Shown here in pieces: positions 1 to 9,041 of a DNA stretch of 64,000 bases; position 1 is the stretch's first letter, and every line of letters begins with the position of its first letter. The notes under the pieces are model-generated. The model worked only from the letters and a program-made list of their open reading frames with translations, did not search any database and was not told the DNA's origin. The position numbers and the translations under genes were made by a program. Origin of the DNA: Rhodopseudomonas telluris (lineage in GTDB: Bacteria > Pseudomonadota > Alphaproteobacteria > Rhizobiales > Xanthobacteraceae); contig NZ_JBHLWM010000008.1 in the NCBI RefSeq assembly GCF_042432815.1, positions 930,001 to 994,000 on the forward strand. The letters run 5' to 3'.

Positions 1-108
1 GGAGCGATCTGAACCTGCAGTCGGGCACCACTGCTCACATATTCGCGACCAAGCGCCGGCGTTGCAGGTCTGATCGCGGCCGAAGGCTGCGGCCGGAACT
101 CGACAATG

Positions 109-504
109 CTACCCGGTGAACCAGCCGCGGGCGTCGCCGGTGTAGGACAGATAGATGCCTACGCCGGTCAGCGCGCAGGACGCGATGTCGATCCACAGGC
201 CGGGCTCGATGCCGCTGGCGCTGATGATCTGCAGCAGGGACACCACCGAAAACGCCAGCGACGCGGTCAGCACCGCGCGCGCCCACTTCTTGCGGCCGTG
301 GGCGGCGAGCCAGACCAGATAGGTCAGCAGGATGATCAGCCCGGCCGCGATGGTGTTGGCGGCGGCGACGACGCTCGCCGACATGTCGGCGTCCATGGTG
401 CGGTCCTGGAACGCCACGGAGATGCAATCGAGCGTCAGCGAAGCCAGCAGCAACACTTCGAACCAGTACACGTTGCGCGGGACGCTCGGTGTGGCGTCGG
501 TCAT
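109..504 (-). CDS. Small four-helix membrane protein of unknown function
   Basis: This 131-residue protein is not recognised as a named family. The sequence shows about four hydrophobic segments, near residues 14-32, 45-67, 77-96 and 103-123, separated by short charged loops such as HGRKKW, so it should be an inner-membrane protein. There is no signal peptide and no catalytic motif. Its ATG overlaps the era stop in an ATGA junction, so it is translationally coupled to lepB-rnc-era as the last gene visible in that operon. In many alphaproteobacteria recO follows era, but this protein is not RecO. A function cannot be assigned. Confidence 0.8.
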   Translation of the reverse strand: MTDATPSVPRNVYWFEVLLLASLTLDCISVAFQDRTMDADMSASVVAAANTIAAGLIILLTYLVWLAAHGRKKWARAVLTASLAFSVVSLLQIISASGIEPGLWIDIASCALTGVGIYLSYTGDARGWFTG

Positions 505-1424
505 TCCTTGGGAAACTCCAGGCCCATCTCGCGGTAGCGGTCCGGGTCGTTCTCCCAGTCCTCCCGCACCTTCACGAACAGGAACAGATGGACCTTCTGT
601 TCGAGGATTTCGCCGATTTCCCGGCGGGCATCGGCGCCGATCGCCTTGATGGTGGCGCCGCCCTTGCCGAGCACGATCTTGCGCTGGCTTTCGCGCTCCA
701 CGAAGATCGTCTGCTCGATCCGCACCGAGCCGTCCTTGCGTTCGGTCCAGACGTCGGTCTCGACCGTCGACTGATACGGCAGTTCCTGGTGCAGCTTGCG
801 GAAGATCTTCTCGCGGGTGATCTCCGCCGCGAGATGCCGCAGCGGCGCATCGGACATCTGATCTTCGGGATAGTGGAACGGACCCGGCGGCACCTTCTCG
901 GCCAGCACGCGGCGCAGATCATCGACGCCGTCGCCGGACAGCGCCGAGATCATGAAGGTGCGCTCGAACGCCAGCTTTTCGTTGGCCTGCTGCGCCAGCC
1001 CGAGCAGTTTCTCGCGCGGCACCAGATCGATCTTGTTCAGCACCAGCAGCTTGGGGCGCGCGACGTTCTTCAGATTGTCGAAGATCGCCTCGGCCTGCTC
1101 GTCGATCCCGGCGCGGGCGTCGAGCAGCACGCAGACGAGATCGGCGTCGTGCGCGCCGCTCCAGGCGGTCCTGACCATCGCGCGATCCAGCCGGCGCTTC
1201 GGCGCGAAGATGCCGGGGGTGTCGACCAGGATGATCTGCGAGCTGCCCTCGACCACGATGCCGCGGATCAGCGCGCGCGTGGTCTGCACCTTGCGCGACA
1301 CGATAGTGACCTTGGAGCCGACCAGCGCATTGACCAGCGTCGATTTGCCGACATTGGGCGCGCCGATCAGCGCGACGAAGCCGCAGCGGCTGGTCGCTTC
1401 AGGCGTCTCGATCGGTTCAGACAT
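501..1424 (-). CDS. era: GTPase Era
   Basis: Era is an essential GTPase that binds 16S rRNA and assists maturation of the 30S ribosomal subunit. The 307-residue protein has the G1 loop GAPNVGKS at residues 21-28, the G3 motif DTPG, the G4 motif NKID, and a C-terminal KH RNA-binding domain with GKGGATIKAIG. An in-frame GTG lies 15 bases upstream, but the ATG giving MSEPIETPE is preferred because it gives the family's usual N-terminus. The ATG overlaps the end of rnc by eight bases. Era and RNase III both act on rRNA, which fits their coupling in one operon. Confidence 0.97.
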   Translation of the reverse strand: MSEPIETPEATSRCGFVALIGAPNVGKSTLVNALVGSKVTIVSRKVQTTRALIRGIVVEGSSQIILVDTPGIFAPKRRLDRAMVRTAWSGAHDADLVCVLLDARAGIDEQAEAIFDNLKNVARPKLLVLNKIDLVPREKLLGLAQQANEKLAFERTFMISALSGDGVDDLRRVLAEKVPPGPFHYPEDQMSDAPLRHLAAEITREKIFRKLHQELPYQSTVETDVWTERKDGSVRIEQTIFVERESQRKIVLGKGGATIKAIGADARREIGEILEQKVHLFLFVKVREDWENDPDRYREMGLEFPKE

Positions 1425-2235
1425 CGTTGTTGCCGCCACTGACGCCTTCGCGCGCGAGCATCACCGAGGCCGCGACCTTCTCGGCCGCGCGCTTGCTGCC
1501 GCCGACGCCTTCGGCGTCCTCGAGACCCGGCAGGCTGACGGCGACGCGGAATTGCGGATCGTGATGCGGGCCGGTGCGCTCGACCTCGCGATACACCGGC
1601 GTCGGCAGGCCCTTGCCCTGCGCCCACTCCTGCAACACGGTCTTCGGATCGCGCAGCGAGCGCGCCGGCTTCTTCATCCGCTCGGTCCAGTTGCGCTGCA
1701 CGAAGTCGGCCGCGGCCGGATAGCCGCCGTCGAGATACACGGCGCCGATCACCGCCTCGCAGATGTCGCCCAGCACGGATTTGCGCAGCCGCGCGCCGGC
1801 GCCCGCGCCGACCGTACCGAGCCGGATGCCTTCGTCGAGATCGAGGCTGCGCGCGACGTCGGCGCAGGTTTCCTTGCGAACCAGATCGGCGAGCCGCTTC
1901 GACAATTCGCCCTCGTCCGCATTCGGAAACGCGCGATACAGCATGTCGGACACCACGAGGCCGAGCACGTGGTCGCCGAGAAATTCGAGCCGCTGATAGC
2001 TGTCGGCGCGGTTGCGCGCGGATTTCAGCGCGGACACATGCGTGAGCGCGGTGTTGAGCAGCGACGGGTCGGCGAAGCTGTGGCCGATCCGCTGCTCGAT
2101 CGCGACCGCCGTCGCCTTCGACTTCGCCTTGCTGCGGCGCTTGCGGCCGGCCGGCGCCTCGGCTGCTGCCGGCGGCGTCGGCGCAGTCGGATCGCTGGCA
2201 GTCGGCGGGCTGTCGATGGTTACGTCCTCTGTCAT
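1417..2235 (-). CDS. rnc: Ribonuclease III
   Basis: RNase III cleaves double-stranded RNA in rRNA precursors, mRNAs and sense-antisense duplexes. The 272-residue protein carries the catalytic signature YQRLEFLGDHVL, a second acidic cluster around GDICEAVIGAVYLDGG, and a C-terminal double-stranded RNA binding domain (from about PKTVLQEWAQ to the end). It has an N-terminal extension of about 45 residues rich in Ala, Pro, Lys and Arg (GRKRRSKAKSKA), which E. coli RNase III (226 residues) lacks. Its ATG overlaps the lepB stop (ATGA). The lepB-rnc-era order is the classic bacterial one. Confidence 0.97.
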   Translation of the reverse strand: MTEDVTIDSPPTASDPTAPTPPAAAEAPAGRKRRSKAKSKATAVAIEQRIGHSFADPSLLNTALTHVSALKSARNRADSYQRLEFLGDHVLGLVVSDMLYRAFPNADEGELSKRLADLVRKETCADVARSLDLDEGIRLGTVGAGAGARLRKSVLGDICEAVIGAVYLDGGYPAAADFVQRNWTERMKKPARSLRDPKTVLQEWAQGKGLPTPVYREVERTGPHHDPQFRVAVSLPGLEDAEGVGGSKRAAEKVAASVMLAREGVSGGNNDV

Positions 2236-2990
2236 CGCACGATCGTAAAGATGCGGCCCCAGCGCACGGCGGTCGGCCAGCGCCAGATCTGCCAGGCGTG
2301 CTCGCCTTCGGCGATCGAGAAGAAGATCATCTGCGCGCGGCCGATGATGTTTTCGTAAGGCACGTAACCGACGGCCGACAGCACGCGGCTGTCGGTGGAG
2401 TTGTCGCGGTTGTCGCCCATCATGAAGAAATGCCCGGGCGGAACGGTGTAAACGTTGGTGTTGTCGTAGAAGCCGTTATCGACGCAATCCAGCGTGTCGT
2501 AGCTGACGCCGTTCGGCAGCGTTTCCTTCCAGCGCTTGACGCGCGCGGTCGCCTCGGAGCCGCAGGGGTCTTCGCCGACATAGTCGTCGAGCCGCTCGCG
2601 CTGCACCGGGTTGTCGTTGATGTAGAGCCGGCCCTCGCGCATCTGGATGCGGTCGCCCGGCAGTCCGATCACCCGCTTGATGTAGTCGGTGGAGTCGTCC
2701 TTCGGCAGCCGGAACACCACGACGTCGCCGCGGTTCGGATCGGAGCCGAAGATCCGCCCGGAGAAGATCGGCGGCGACAACGGGATCGAGTAGTGGCTGT
2801 AGCCGTAGGAGTATTTCGAGACGAACAGATAGTCGCCGACCAGCAGCGTCGCCTTCATCGAGCCGGACGGGATGTTGAACGGCTGAAACAGGAAGGTGCG
2901 GATCACCAGGGCGATGATGAGGGCATGGATGACGACGCGGATCGTCTCGCCGATGCCGCCTTCAGATTTCGTACCGGATGTCACGCTCAT
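2232..2990 (-). CDS. lepB: Signal peptidase I
   Basis: This inner-membrane protease removes signal peptides from exported proteins. The 252-residue protein has a single N-terminal membrane segment (about residues 17-35), the catalytic serine in PSGSM (Ser44) and the general-base lysine in YIKRVIGLPGD (Lys105). The C-terminal box GDNRDNSTDSR is the family's third signature. The frame stays open upstream for another 64 codons, but that part lacks family features, so the ATG giving MSVTSGTK was chosen. The preceding gap of about 250 bases back to acpS may hold a promoter, but no clear one is visible. Confidence 0.96.
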   Translation of the reverse strand: MSVTSGTKSEGGIGETIRVVIHALIIALVIRTFLFQPFNIPSGSMKATLLVGDYLFVSKYSYGYSHYSIPLSPPIFSGRIFGSDPNRGDVVVFRLPKDDSTDYIKRVIGLPGDRIQMREGRLYINDNPVQRERLDDYVGEDPCGSEATARVKRWKETLPNGVSYDTLDCVDNGFYDNTNVYTVPPGHFFMMGDNRDNSTDSRVLSAVGYVPYENIIGRAQMIFFSIAEGEHAWQIWRWPTAVRWGRIFTIVR

Positions 2991-3242
2991 CGCTTTCCCG
3001 ATTGCCGTCGCGGTCGCTGCGCGGTGGACGATAGTTCTCAGGTGAAGCGACCCGCTCCGCGATGAGAAACTGCTTGGCGGCGGGGGCCGGAACCGGACTC
3101 CCTCACCGTAGACTCGACCCGCCGAGGGTTCCGCGCGGTTGTAAACCGTTGTCGCGGAGCGTGCAATCAACTGTCCGGTCAAAACTCACTAATCCTATGA
3201 CGAATCAGGGGGTTCTGCGCCGGACGCCGGCCTGCGGCAGGA

Positions 3243-3662
3243 TCAGGCCGGAATTCTGGGGACGGCCGAGATGACCACGAAGGCCTGCGCCAGCGGCCAT
3301 TCGTCGGTGATCGACAGGTCGATCTGCGCGGTCATGCCGGCCGGAGTCAGGGCGTCGAGCCGGGCCTTGGCGCCGCCCGTCAGCACCATGGTGGGGCGCC
3401 CGCCCCGCTGATTGACCACGCCCATGTCGCGCCACCACACGCCCTGGCGGATCCCGGTTCCCAGCGCCTTGGAACAGGCCTCCTTGGCGGCGAACCGCTT
3501 GGCATAGGTGGCGGCCACCAGTTTCGGCTGCTGGTCGCGCCGGGCCGCCCGCGCCCGCTCGGTCTCGGTGAAGATCCGGTCGGTGAAGCGCTCGCCGTGG
3601 CGCTCGATCACCTTGGCGATGCGGGTGATGTCGATCAGGTCGGAGCCGATGCCGATGATCAT
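3243..3662 (-). CDS. acpS: Holo-[acyl-carrier-protein] synthase
   Basis: AcpS transfers the 4'-phosphopantetheine arm of coenzyme A to a serine of acyl carrier protein, activating it for fatty acid and lipid A synthesis. The 139-residue protein starts MIIGIGSDLIDITRI, which contains the metal-binding Asp, and has the second signature FAAKEACSKALGTG with its conserved Glu. Its ATG overlaps the pdxJ stop by four bases (ATGA), so the two are coupled. A longer open frame exists upstream inside pdxJ but is a shadow. Length and motifs match the AcpS family. Confidence 0.96.
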   Translation of the reverse strand: MIIGIGSDLIDITRIAKVIERHGERFTDRIFTETERARAARRDQQPKLVAATYAKRFAAKEACSKALGTGIRQGVWWRDMGVVNQRGGRPTMVLTGGAKARLDALTPAGMTAQIDLSITDEWPLAQAFVVISAVPRIPA

Positions 3663-4423
3663 GCGGCCGCGACCTTGGCCCGGCCGCGATCCATCGCGGC
3701 GCGCATCGCCTTCACGGTTTCGGAAAGGCCGACGAACAGCGCCTCCCCGATCATGTAGAAGCCGATGTTGAGTTCCACGATCTGCGGCAGCGCCGAGATG
3801 GTTTCGGCCGTGGCGTAGTCGAGACCGTGGCCCGCGTGGACTTCGAGTCCGGCCGACCGCGCCAGCGCGGCCCCGGCCACGATCCGCCGCCACTCCTCCG
3901 CCGCCTTGGCGGGCTCGTCGTCGGTAATCGCGTCGCACCAGGCGCCGGTATGCAGTTCGATCGCCGGCGCCTTCAGCTTGGCGGCCATTTCGATCTGCGC
4001 CGGATCGGCCGCGATGAACAGCGACACCCGGACGCCCGCGTCGTTGAAGCGGGCGATCGACGGCGCCAGCGACTCGCGCTGGCCGACGACGTCGAGGCCG
4101 CCTTCGGTGGTCAGCTCCTCGCGGCGCTCCGGCACCAGGCACACCGCGTGCGGCTTCACGCCGAGCGCGATCCGCACCATGTCGGGCGTCGCCGCCATCT
4201 CGAAATTGAGCGGCCTGGAGATCTCCGCCTTCAGCCGCTCCATGTCGTTGTCGCGGATATGGCGGCGGTCTTCGCGCAGATGCGCCGTGATGCCGTCGGC
4301 GCCGGCCTCGATCGCCATCAGCGCCGCGCGCACCGGATCGGGATGGCGACCGCCGCGCGCGTTACGAACCGTGGCGACGTGATCGATGTTGACTCCGAGA
4401 CGCAGCGGAGAGGCGTTTGGCAT
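3659..4423 (-). CDS. pdxJ: Pyridoxine 5'-phosphate synthase
   Basis: PdxJ condenses 1-deoxyxylulose 5-phosphate with 3-amino-2-oxopropyl phosphate to make pyridoxine 5'-phosphate, the last step of DXP-dependent vitamin B6 synthesis. The 254-residue TIM-barrel protein begins with the signature NIDHVATVRNARGG, followed by the catalytic segment GITAHLREDRRHI and the phosphate-binding GHGLDY region. It sits 44 bases downstream of rsh and overlaps acpS. The DXP it needs is the product feeding dxr, encoded about 21 kb away in this window. Confidence 0.96.
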   Translation of the reverse strand: MPNASPLRLGVNIDHVATVRNARGGRHPDPVRAALMAIEAGADGITAHLREDRRHIRDNDMERLKAEISRPLNFEMAATPDMVRIALGVKPHAVCLVPERREELTTEGGLDVVGQRESLAPSIARFNDAGVRVSLFIAADPAQIEMAAKLKAPAIELHTGAWCDAITDDEPAKAAEEWRRIVAGAALARSAGLEVHAGHGLDYATAETISALPQIVELNIGFYMIGEALFVGLSETVKAMRAAMDRGRAKVAAA

Positions 4424-4467
4424 GGGGGACCTGCGGGACTAGCGACGAAAGAGCGGGCCGAACGCCG

Positions 4468-6738
4468 TCATCCGTTGACGCGCTCGACATGGGCCACCAC
4501 TGCCTTGGCGCGAAGCTGGGCGATGATGGCGCTGAGATGCTTGAGGTCATAGACCTCGAGATCGATGGTGAGTTCGGTGAAGTCCGGCGAGCGCCGGCTC
4601 ATGTTGATGTTGTCGATGTTGCCGTCGTGCTCGGCGATCACGCTGGCGATCTGCGCGAGGCTGCCGGGCTCGTTGACGTTCTGCACGAACAGCCGCGCCG
4701 GGAAACGCTGCGGCGTGGTCTCGTCGATATCCCATTTGACGTCGAGCCAGCGCTCCGGCTCTTCCTCGAATTCCTTCAAGGCCGGCGAATGGATCGGGTA
4801 GATGGTGATGCCCTCGCCCGGCGAGACGATGCCGACGATGCGATCGCCCGGCACCGCGCCGCCGTTCGGCGCGAACTTCACCGGAAGACCCGAATGGATG
4901 CCGCCGATCGGAACGGCCGGGCCGACCTTGCCGGCCTCGGGCGTCGGCTTCACGCCCGGCTTTTCCGGCTTCTTGCCGCCGAACCGCGCGGTCCGTTCTT
5001 CCTTGTAGTCCGGATACATCGCACGGGCGACGTCCGACGCTTTCATCTCGCCGCGTCCGACCGAGGCCATCACGTCCTCGATCGAGGCCCGCGCCAGTCG
5101 CGGCAGCGCGCCCTTCAGCTTGTCGTCCGCGTATTCGATCTTGGCGCGCGCGAACAGGCGCTCGACGATGCGGCGGCCGAGGCCCGCATACTGATCGCGC
5201 ATCGCGGCGCGCGTCGCCCGGCGGATCGCCGCTCGCGCCTTGCCGGTCCGCGCCAGCGACTCCCACGCCGCCGGCGGCGCTGACTGCACGCTCGACGTCA
5301 GCACCTCGACTTCGTCGCCGTTCTGCAGCTCCGACGACAGCGGCGCGAACTTGCCGTTGATCTTGCAGCCGACCGCGCTGTTACCAACGTCGGTATGCAC
5401 CGCATAGGCGAAGTCGATGACATTGGCGGCACGCGGCAGCGCGATCAGCTTGCCCTTCGGCGTGAAGCAGAACACCTGGTCGTGGAACAGCTCGAGCTTG
5501 GTGTGCTCGAGGAATTCTTCCGGGTTCTGCGCCTCCGACAGCATCTCGATGGTGTGGCGCAGCCAGGCGAAGGCGTTGGACTCGCGGTTCAGCAGTTCGG
5601 TCGGCGAACCGACGCCGTCCTTGTAGAAGGCGTGGGCGGCGATGCCGTATTCGGCGATCTGGTTCATGTCGTGGGTGCGGAATTGCAGCTCGACGCGCTG
5701 CTGGCCGGGGCCGATCACCGTGGTGTGCAGCGAGCGATAGTCGTTCTGCTTCGGCGTCGAGATGTAGTCCTTGAACCGCCCCGGCACCATCGGCCAGGTG
5801 GTGTGCACCACGCCGAGCGCCCGGTAGCAGGACGGAATGTCGTCGAGCACGACGCGAAAGCCGTAGATATCCGAGAGTTGCTCGAAGCCGACCGACTTGC
5901 GCTCCATCTTGGTCCAGATCGAGAACGGCCGCTTGCGCCGGCCGGTCACCTCGGCGGTGAGGCCGTTCTTGGCGAGGTTGGCGGAAAGCTGGGTTTCGAT
6001 CTCGCCGATCAGATTGCGGTTGCGCTCGGCCAGCGCGTCGAGGCGCTGCATCACCACCGCGAAGGCCTCGGGATCCAGCGTGCGGAACGACAGGTCCTCG
6101 AGCTCCTCGCGCATCTCCTGCATGCCCATGCGGCCTGCGAGCGGCGCGTAGATGTCGAGCGTCTCCTCGGCGATGCGCTGGCGCGACGCCGGCGGCACGA
6201 AGTCCAGCGTGCGCATGTTGTGCAGCCGGTCGGCCAGCTTGATCAGCAGCACGCGGACGTCGTTGGAGATCGCCAGCAGCAGCTTGCGCAGGTTCTCGGC
6301 CTGCTTGGCCTCGCGCGACACCAGTTCGAGCCGCTTCAGCTTGGTCAGGCCCTCGACCAGCGCGCCGATCTCGTGACCGAACAGCTTGTCGATCTCGGTC
6401 CGGGTCGCCTCGGTGTCCTCGATCGTGTCGTGCAGCAGCGCCGCCACGATGGTGGCGTCGTCGAGCTTGAGGTTGGTGAGAATCGCCGCGACTTCGAGCG
6501 GATGCGAGAAATACGGATCGCCCGACGCACGGGTCTGCTCGCCATGCGCCTTCATGGCGTACACATACGCCCGGTTGAGCATGTCCTCGTCGGTGTCGGG
6601 ATTATACGAGCGGACCCGCTCCACCAGGTCGTATTGCCGCATCATCCGGGCCCGGGGCGCGCGCGGCTTCGCAGCGGGGGTTGGCGCCGTCACCGCCGGT
6701 GCTGCCGAATCGGCCATCGCTTCCATCTGCCTCGACAT
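4468..6738 (-). CDS. rsh: Bifunctional (p)ppGpp synthetase/hydrolase, RelA/SpoT homolog
   Basis: Rsh makes and degrades the alarmone (p)ppGpp in the stringent response. The 756-residue protein has an N-terminal HD hydrolase domain (His79, then HDTIEDT starting at His103), a synthetase domain with the RFKD motif at residues 321-324 (typical of bifunctional enzymes) and DYRSLHTTVIGP, a TGS domain, and a C-terminal ACT domain (NINMSRRSPDFTELTIDL). The hydrolase residues look intact, so both activities are expected. A GTG 17 codons upstream is possible, but the ATG with AGGGCG before it is preferred. It lies downstream of rpoZ, the common rpoZ-spoT arrangement. Confidence 0.97.
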   Translation of the reverse strand: MSRQMEAMADSAAPAVTAPTPAAKPRAPRARMMRQYDLVERVRSYNPDTDEDMLNRAYVYAMKAHGEQTRASGDPYFSHPLEVAAILTNLKLDDATIVAALLHDTIEDTEATRTEIDKLFGHEIGALVEGLTKLKRLELVSREAKQAENLRKLLLAISNDVRVLLIKLADRLHNMRTLDFVPPASRQRIAEETLDIYAPLAGRMGMQEMREELEDLSFRTLDPEAFAVVMQRLDALAERNRNLIGEIETQLSANLAKNGLTAEVTGRRKRPFSIWTKMERKSVGFEQLSDIYGFRVVLDDIPSCYRALGVVHTTWPMVPGRFKDYISTPKQNDYRSLHTTVIGPGQQRVELQFRTHDMNQIAEYGIAAHAFYKDGVGSPTELLNRESNAFAWLRHTIEMLSEAQNPEEFLEHTKLELFHDQVFCFTPKGKLIALPRAANVIDFAYAVHTDVGNSAVGCKINGKFAPLSSELQNGDEVEVLTSSVQSAPPAAWESLARTGKARAAIRRATRAAMRDQYAGLGRRIVERLFARAKIEYADDKLKGALPRLARASIEDVMASVGRGEMKASDVARAMYPDYKEERTARFGGKKPEKPGVKPTPEAGKVGPAVPIGGIHSGLPVKFAPNGGAVPGDRIVGIVSPGEGITIYPIHSPALKEFEEEPERWLDVKWDIDETTPQRFPARLFVQNVNEPGSLAQIASVIAEHDGNIDNINMSRRSPDFTELTIDLEVYDLKHLSAIIAQLRAKAVVAHVERVNG

Positions 6739-6926
6739 GCGGCGCCCTGACGCCTTAGCTGCAAACCTCGATCGCGGCGCGCCAAGCACCGCTCGTGCCC
6801 TTCAGATCTTCTGGAAATCCGCTTGCACAACAGTAAAGCGTTTTAACCCGATGGGAAGATAGACGATCAGGAAAAGCTGCCATGCCGACCGAGGTTTGAT
6901 CGAGGGCAAGGCATTGTGAACACCGC

Positions 6927-6960
6927 GAAAAAACAAACGGCCCGGAGCGATCCGAGCCGT
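6927..6960 (-). terminator. Intrinsic terminator downstream of rpoZ
   Basis: On the minus strand, 36 bases past the rpoZ stop, a 10-bp stem (ACGGCTCGGA against TCCGGGCCGT, one G-T pair) closes on a TCGC loop and is followed directly by TTGTTTTTT. This is a textbook rho-independent terminator. It implies that rpoZ ends its own transcript and that rsh is mostly transcribed from a separate promoter in the 190 bases that follow. Confidence 0.88.
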
Positions 6961-6996
6961 GTGCAGAATTGGGACATCGAGGACGGGGGAACGCCC

Positions 6997-7389
6997 CTAT
7001 TCGTCTTCTTCGGGCTGCTCTTCCGGCGGGGCGAGGCCCTCGAGACCCTTGAGCAGCTCTTCCTCGGTCATCCGCTCCAGGGCGACCTCGGTATCGTCGG
7101 CATCGACGCTGGCGCCGGCAGAACCGATCAGCGGAACCGTATCCTGCTCCGGCTCGTCGACCTCGACGAACTTCTGCAGCGAGTGCACCAGCTCTTCCTT
7201 GAGGTCTTCGGGCGAGATCGTCTGCTCAGCGATTTCTCGAAGCGAAACAACGGGATTCTTGTCGTTGTCACGGTCGATTGTGAGCTGCGAGCCGGACGAG
7301 ATCATCCGCGCACGGTGAGCCGCCAGCAGCACCAGGTCGAACCGGTTGTCGACCTTATCAATACAATCTTCCACGGTGACGCGCGCCAT
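6997..7389 (-). CDS. rpoZ: RNA polymerase omega subunit
   Basis: Omega helps assemble RNA polymerase and, in proteobacteria, forms part of a ppGpp binding site with beta-prime. The 130-residue protein has the conserved N-terminal core MARVTVEDCIDKVDNRFDLV followed by LAAHRAR and the helix VVSLREIAEQTISPEDL. The acidic C-terminal extension (ending EEQPEEDE) makes it longer than the 91-residue E. coli protein, as is usual in Rhizobiales. GGAGCG lies seven bases before the ATG. Proximity to rsh links the alarmone synthetase with its target enzyme. Confidence 0.96.
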   Translation of the reverse strand: MARVTVEDCIDKVDNRFDLVLLAAHRARMISSGSQLTIDRDNDKNPVVSLREIAEQTISPEDLKEELVHSLQKFVEVDEPEQDTVPLIGSAGASVDADDTEVALERMTEEELLKGLEGLAPPEEQPEEDE

Positions 7390-7729
7390 CGCCAGTCGCT
7401 CCGTTCAAAAGGACCAAATTGCGGGTTATAGCGGGTAGGTATAGGTCAGTGGAGGGATGCGCAAGAACCAATTTGTCATTTGGCCGTATCCTGTCACTCT
7501 GATAATGACCTTTTTGTCCGGCGATGGGGCGCACCATCTACTGGGACGAACACGGGTCCGACAACAAAAGGCTTCTTTTCAGAAAGAAAAGTATAGAATA
7601 CCGGCCAACGCTTCGTGCGGTTGAAGATTGTGCCGGCAGCCAATGCCGACGGCTATTCGTGAAATTTTGCCTTTCACGCGCGGTTTTCTGCCGCGCCAAA
7701 AGCTCTAACGACGAACACGAGAGATCTGG
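7390..7729. other. Divergent intergenic region rpoZ / NYN gene
   Basis: This 340-base gene-free stretch separates two divergently transcribed genes and must hold both promoters. On the minus strand, TATAAC and TATACC hexamers lie 36-55 bases before rpoZ. A TTGCGC further upstream is a possible -35, but the spacing is short. On the plus side no convincing sigma-70 pair is visible before the NYN gene. A GCGCGG-loop-CCGCGC inverted repeat lies about 40 bases before its start. No ORF here has coding character. Confidence 0.5.
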
Positions 7730-8362
7730 ATGTCCACCTCTGCGAGCAATAAAATCGCGCTCTTCATCGATGGCGCCAACCTTTATGCGACTGCAAAAAC
7801 GCTTGGCTTCGATATCGATTACAAACGCCTGCTCAAGGAATTCCAGGGGCGCGGGACGCTGGTCCGGGCCTTTTACTACACCGCCATCATCGAAGATCAG
7901 GAATATTCGTCGATCCGTCCTTTGATCGACTGGCTCGACTACAATGGCTACACCGTGGTCACCAAGGCGACCAAGGAATTCATCGACGCCTCCGGCCGCC
8001 GCAAGGTCAAGGGCAACATGGACATCGAGCTCGCGGTCGATGCCATGGAGCTGGCCGAGCACATCGACCAGATGGTGCTGTTCTCCGGTGACGGCGATTT
8101 CCGCTCGCTGGTCGAGGCCGTCCAGCGCCGCGGCGTCCGCGTCACGGTGATTTCGACGATCTCCAGCCAGCCGCCGATGATCGCCGACGAACTGCGCCGG
8201 CAGGCCGATATCTTCACCGACCTGGTCGAGCTGCAGTCGAAAATCGGCCGCGACCCGGCCGACCGCCCGCCGCCGCGCGAACCGCGTCACCACGCGCCGC
8301 AGTTCCTGCAGCGCTCGGCCGCGATGGCGCCGCGGGGCGGAGACGACGATTTCGAAGACTGA
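7730..8362 (+). CDS. NYN-domain (LabA/DUF88-like) PIN-fold protein
   Basis: The 210-residue protein has a NYN domain, a PIN-like nuclease fold related to LabA, Limkain-b1 and YacP. The acidic residues expected to bind metal are present: Asp14 in LFIDGANLY, Asp98 and Asp104 in GNMDIELAVDAM, and Asp121/Asp123 in FSGDGDF. The last 40 residues are Pro/Arg-rich and probably disordered. Family knowledge suggests an RNA-processing nuclease, but the substrate is unknown. The uracil-DNA glycosylase gene starts four bases after the stop, so the two are probably co-transcribed. Confidence 0.85.
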   Translation: MSTSASNKIALFIDGANLYATAKTLGFDIDYKRLLKEFQGRGTLVRAFYYTAIIEDQEYSSIRPLIDWLDYNGYTVVTKATKEFIDASGRRKVKGNMDIELAVDAMELAEHIDQMVLFSGDGDFRSLVEAVQRRGVRVTVISTISSQPPMIADELRRQADIFTDLVELQSKIGRDPADRPPPREPRHHAPQFLQRSAAMAPRGGDDDFED

Positions 8363-8366
8363 GACG

Positions 8367-9041
8367 ATGCCAGCGCGCGGCCCGCGGGCCGCCGTTCTTC
8401 CTTCGATCAATGAACCTGATCGTGACTGCCCGATGTGCCCGAGGCTCGCGGATTTTCGCCGCGAGCATCGGGTGCGCGAGCCCGGCTGGCACAACGCGCC
8501 GGTCCCCTCCTTCGGCACGGCCGACGCTGCGCTGCTGATCGTGGGCCTCGCCCCGGGCCTGCAAGGCGCCAACCGCACCGGCCGGCCCTTCACCGGCGAC
8601 TACGCCGGCGACCTGCTCTACGCCACGCTGATCGAATACGGCTTCGCCAAGGGCAATTATCAGGCGCGCCCCGACGACGGGCTGCGGCTGGTGGGAAGCC
8701 GGATCAGCAACGCGGTGCGCTGCGTGCCTCCGCAGAACAAGCCGCTGCCGGTCGAGATCAACACCTGCCGCCGCTTTCTCTCCGGCACCATCGAGACGAT
8801 GCCCAAGCTGCGCGCCATCGTGCTGCTCGGACGGATCGCGCACGACTCGACGCTGAAGGCGCTGGGGCTGCGCGCGGCGCAGGCGCCGTTTTCCCACGGC
8901 GCGGTGCACGAGGCCGGACGCTTCCGCCTCTACGACAGCTATCACTGCTCGCGCTACAACACGAACACCGGCGTGCTGACGCCGAAGATGTTTCGCGACG
9001 TATTCGCGCGCGTGCGCGCCGACCTCGACGCCGCCGGCTAG
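8367..9041 (+). CDS. Uracil-DNA glycosylase, family 5-like (Fe-S)
   Basis: This 224-residue enzyme should remove uracil or deaminated bases from DNA to start base-excision repair. The sequence shows CPMC (Cys21, Cys24), Cys118 and Cys133, the four ligands expected for the 4Fe-4S cluster of family 4/5 enzymes. Motif 1 is GLAPG (residues 59-63), which lacks the Glu of family 4 and so favours family 5 (UdgB). Motif 3 is SYHCSRYNTNTG around His192. It follows the NYN gene by four bases. Its TAG shares the palindrome CTAG with the stop of the convergent comEC-like gene. Confidence 0.87.
   Translation: MPARGPRAAVLPSINEPDRDCPMCPRLADFRREHRVREPGWHNAPVPSFGTADAALLIVGLAPGLQGANRTGRPFTGDYAGDLLYATLIEYGFAKGNYQARPDDGLRLVGSRISNAVRCVPPQNKPLPVEINTCRRFLSGTIETMPKLRAIVLLGRIAHDSTLKALGLRAAQAPFSHGAVHEAGRFRLYDSYHCSRYNTNTGVLTPKMFRDVFARVRADLDAAG

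Noticed and set aside
1..108. Gene fragment at the left edge
   Set aside because: Only shadow frames are present; a short GC hairpin near 70-95 has no T-tract and no gene boundary is visible.
6896..6909. Second FixK-like site upstream of rsh
   Set aside because: One half-site deviates (GCAA rather than TCAA) and no promoter hexamers lie at a suitable distance; kept only as a comparison.
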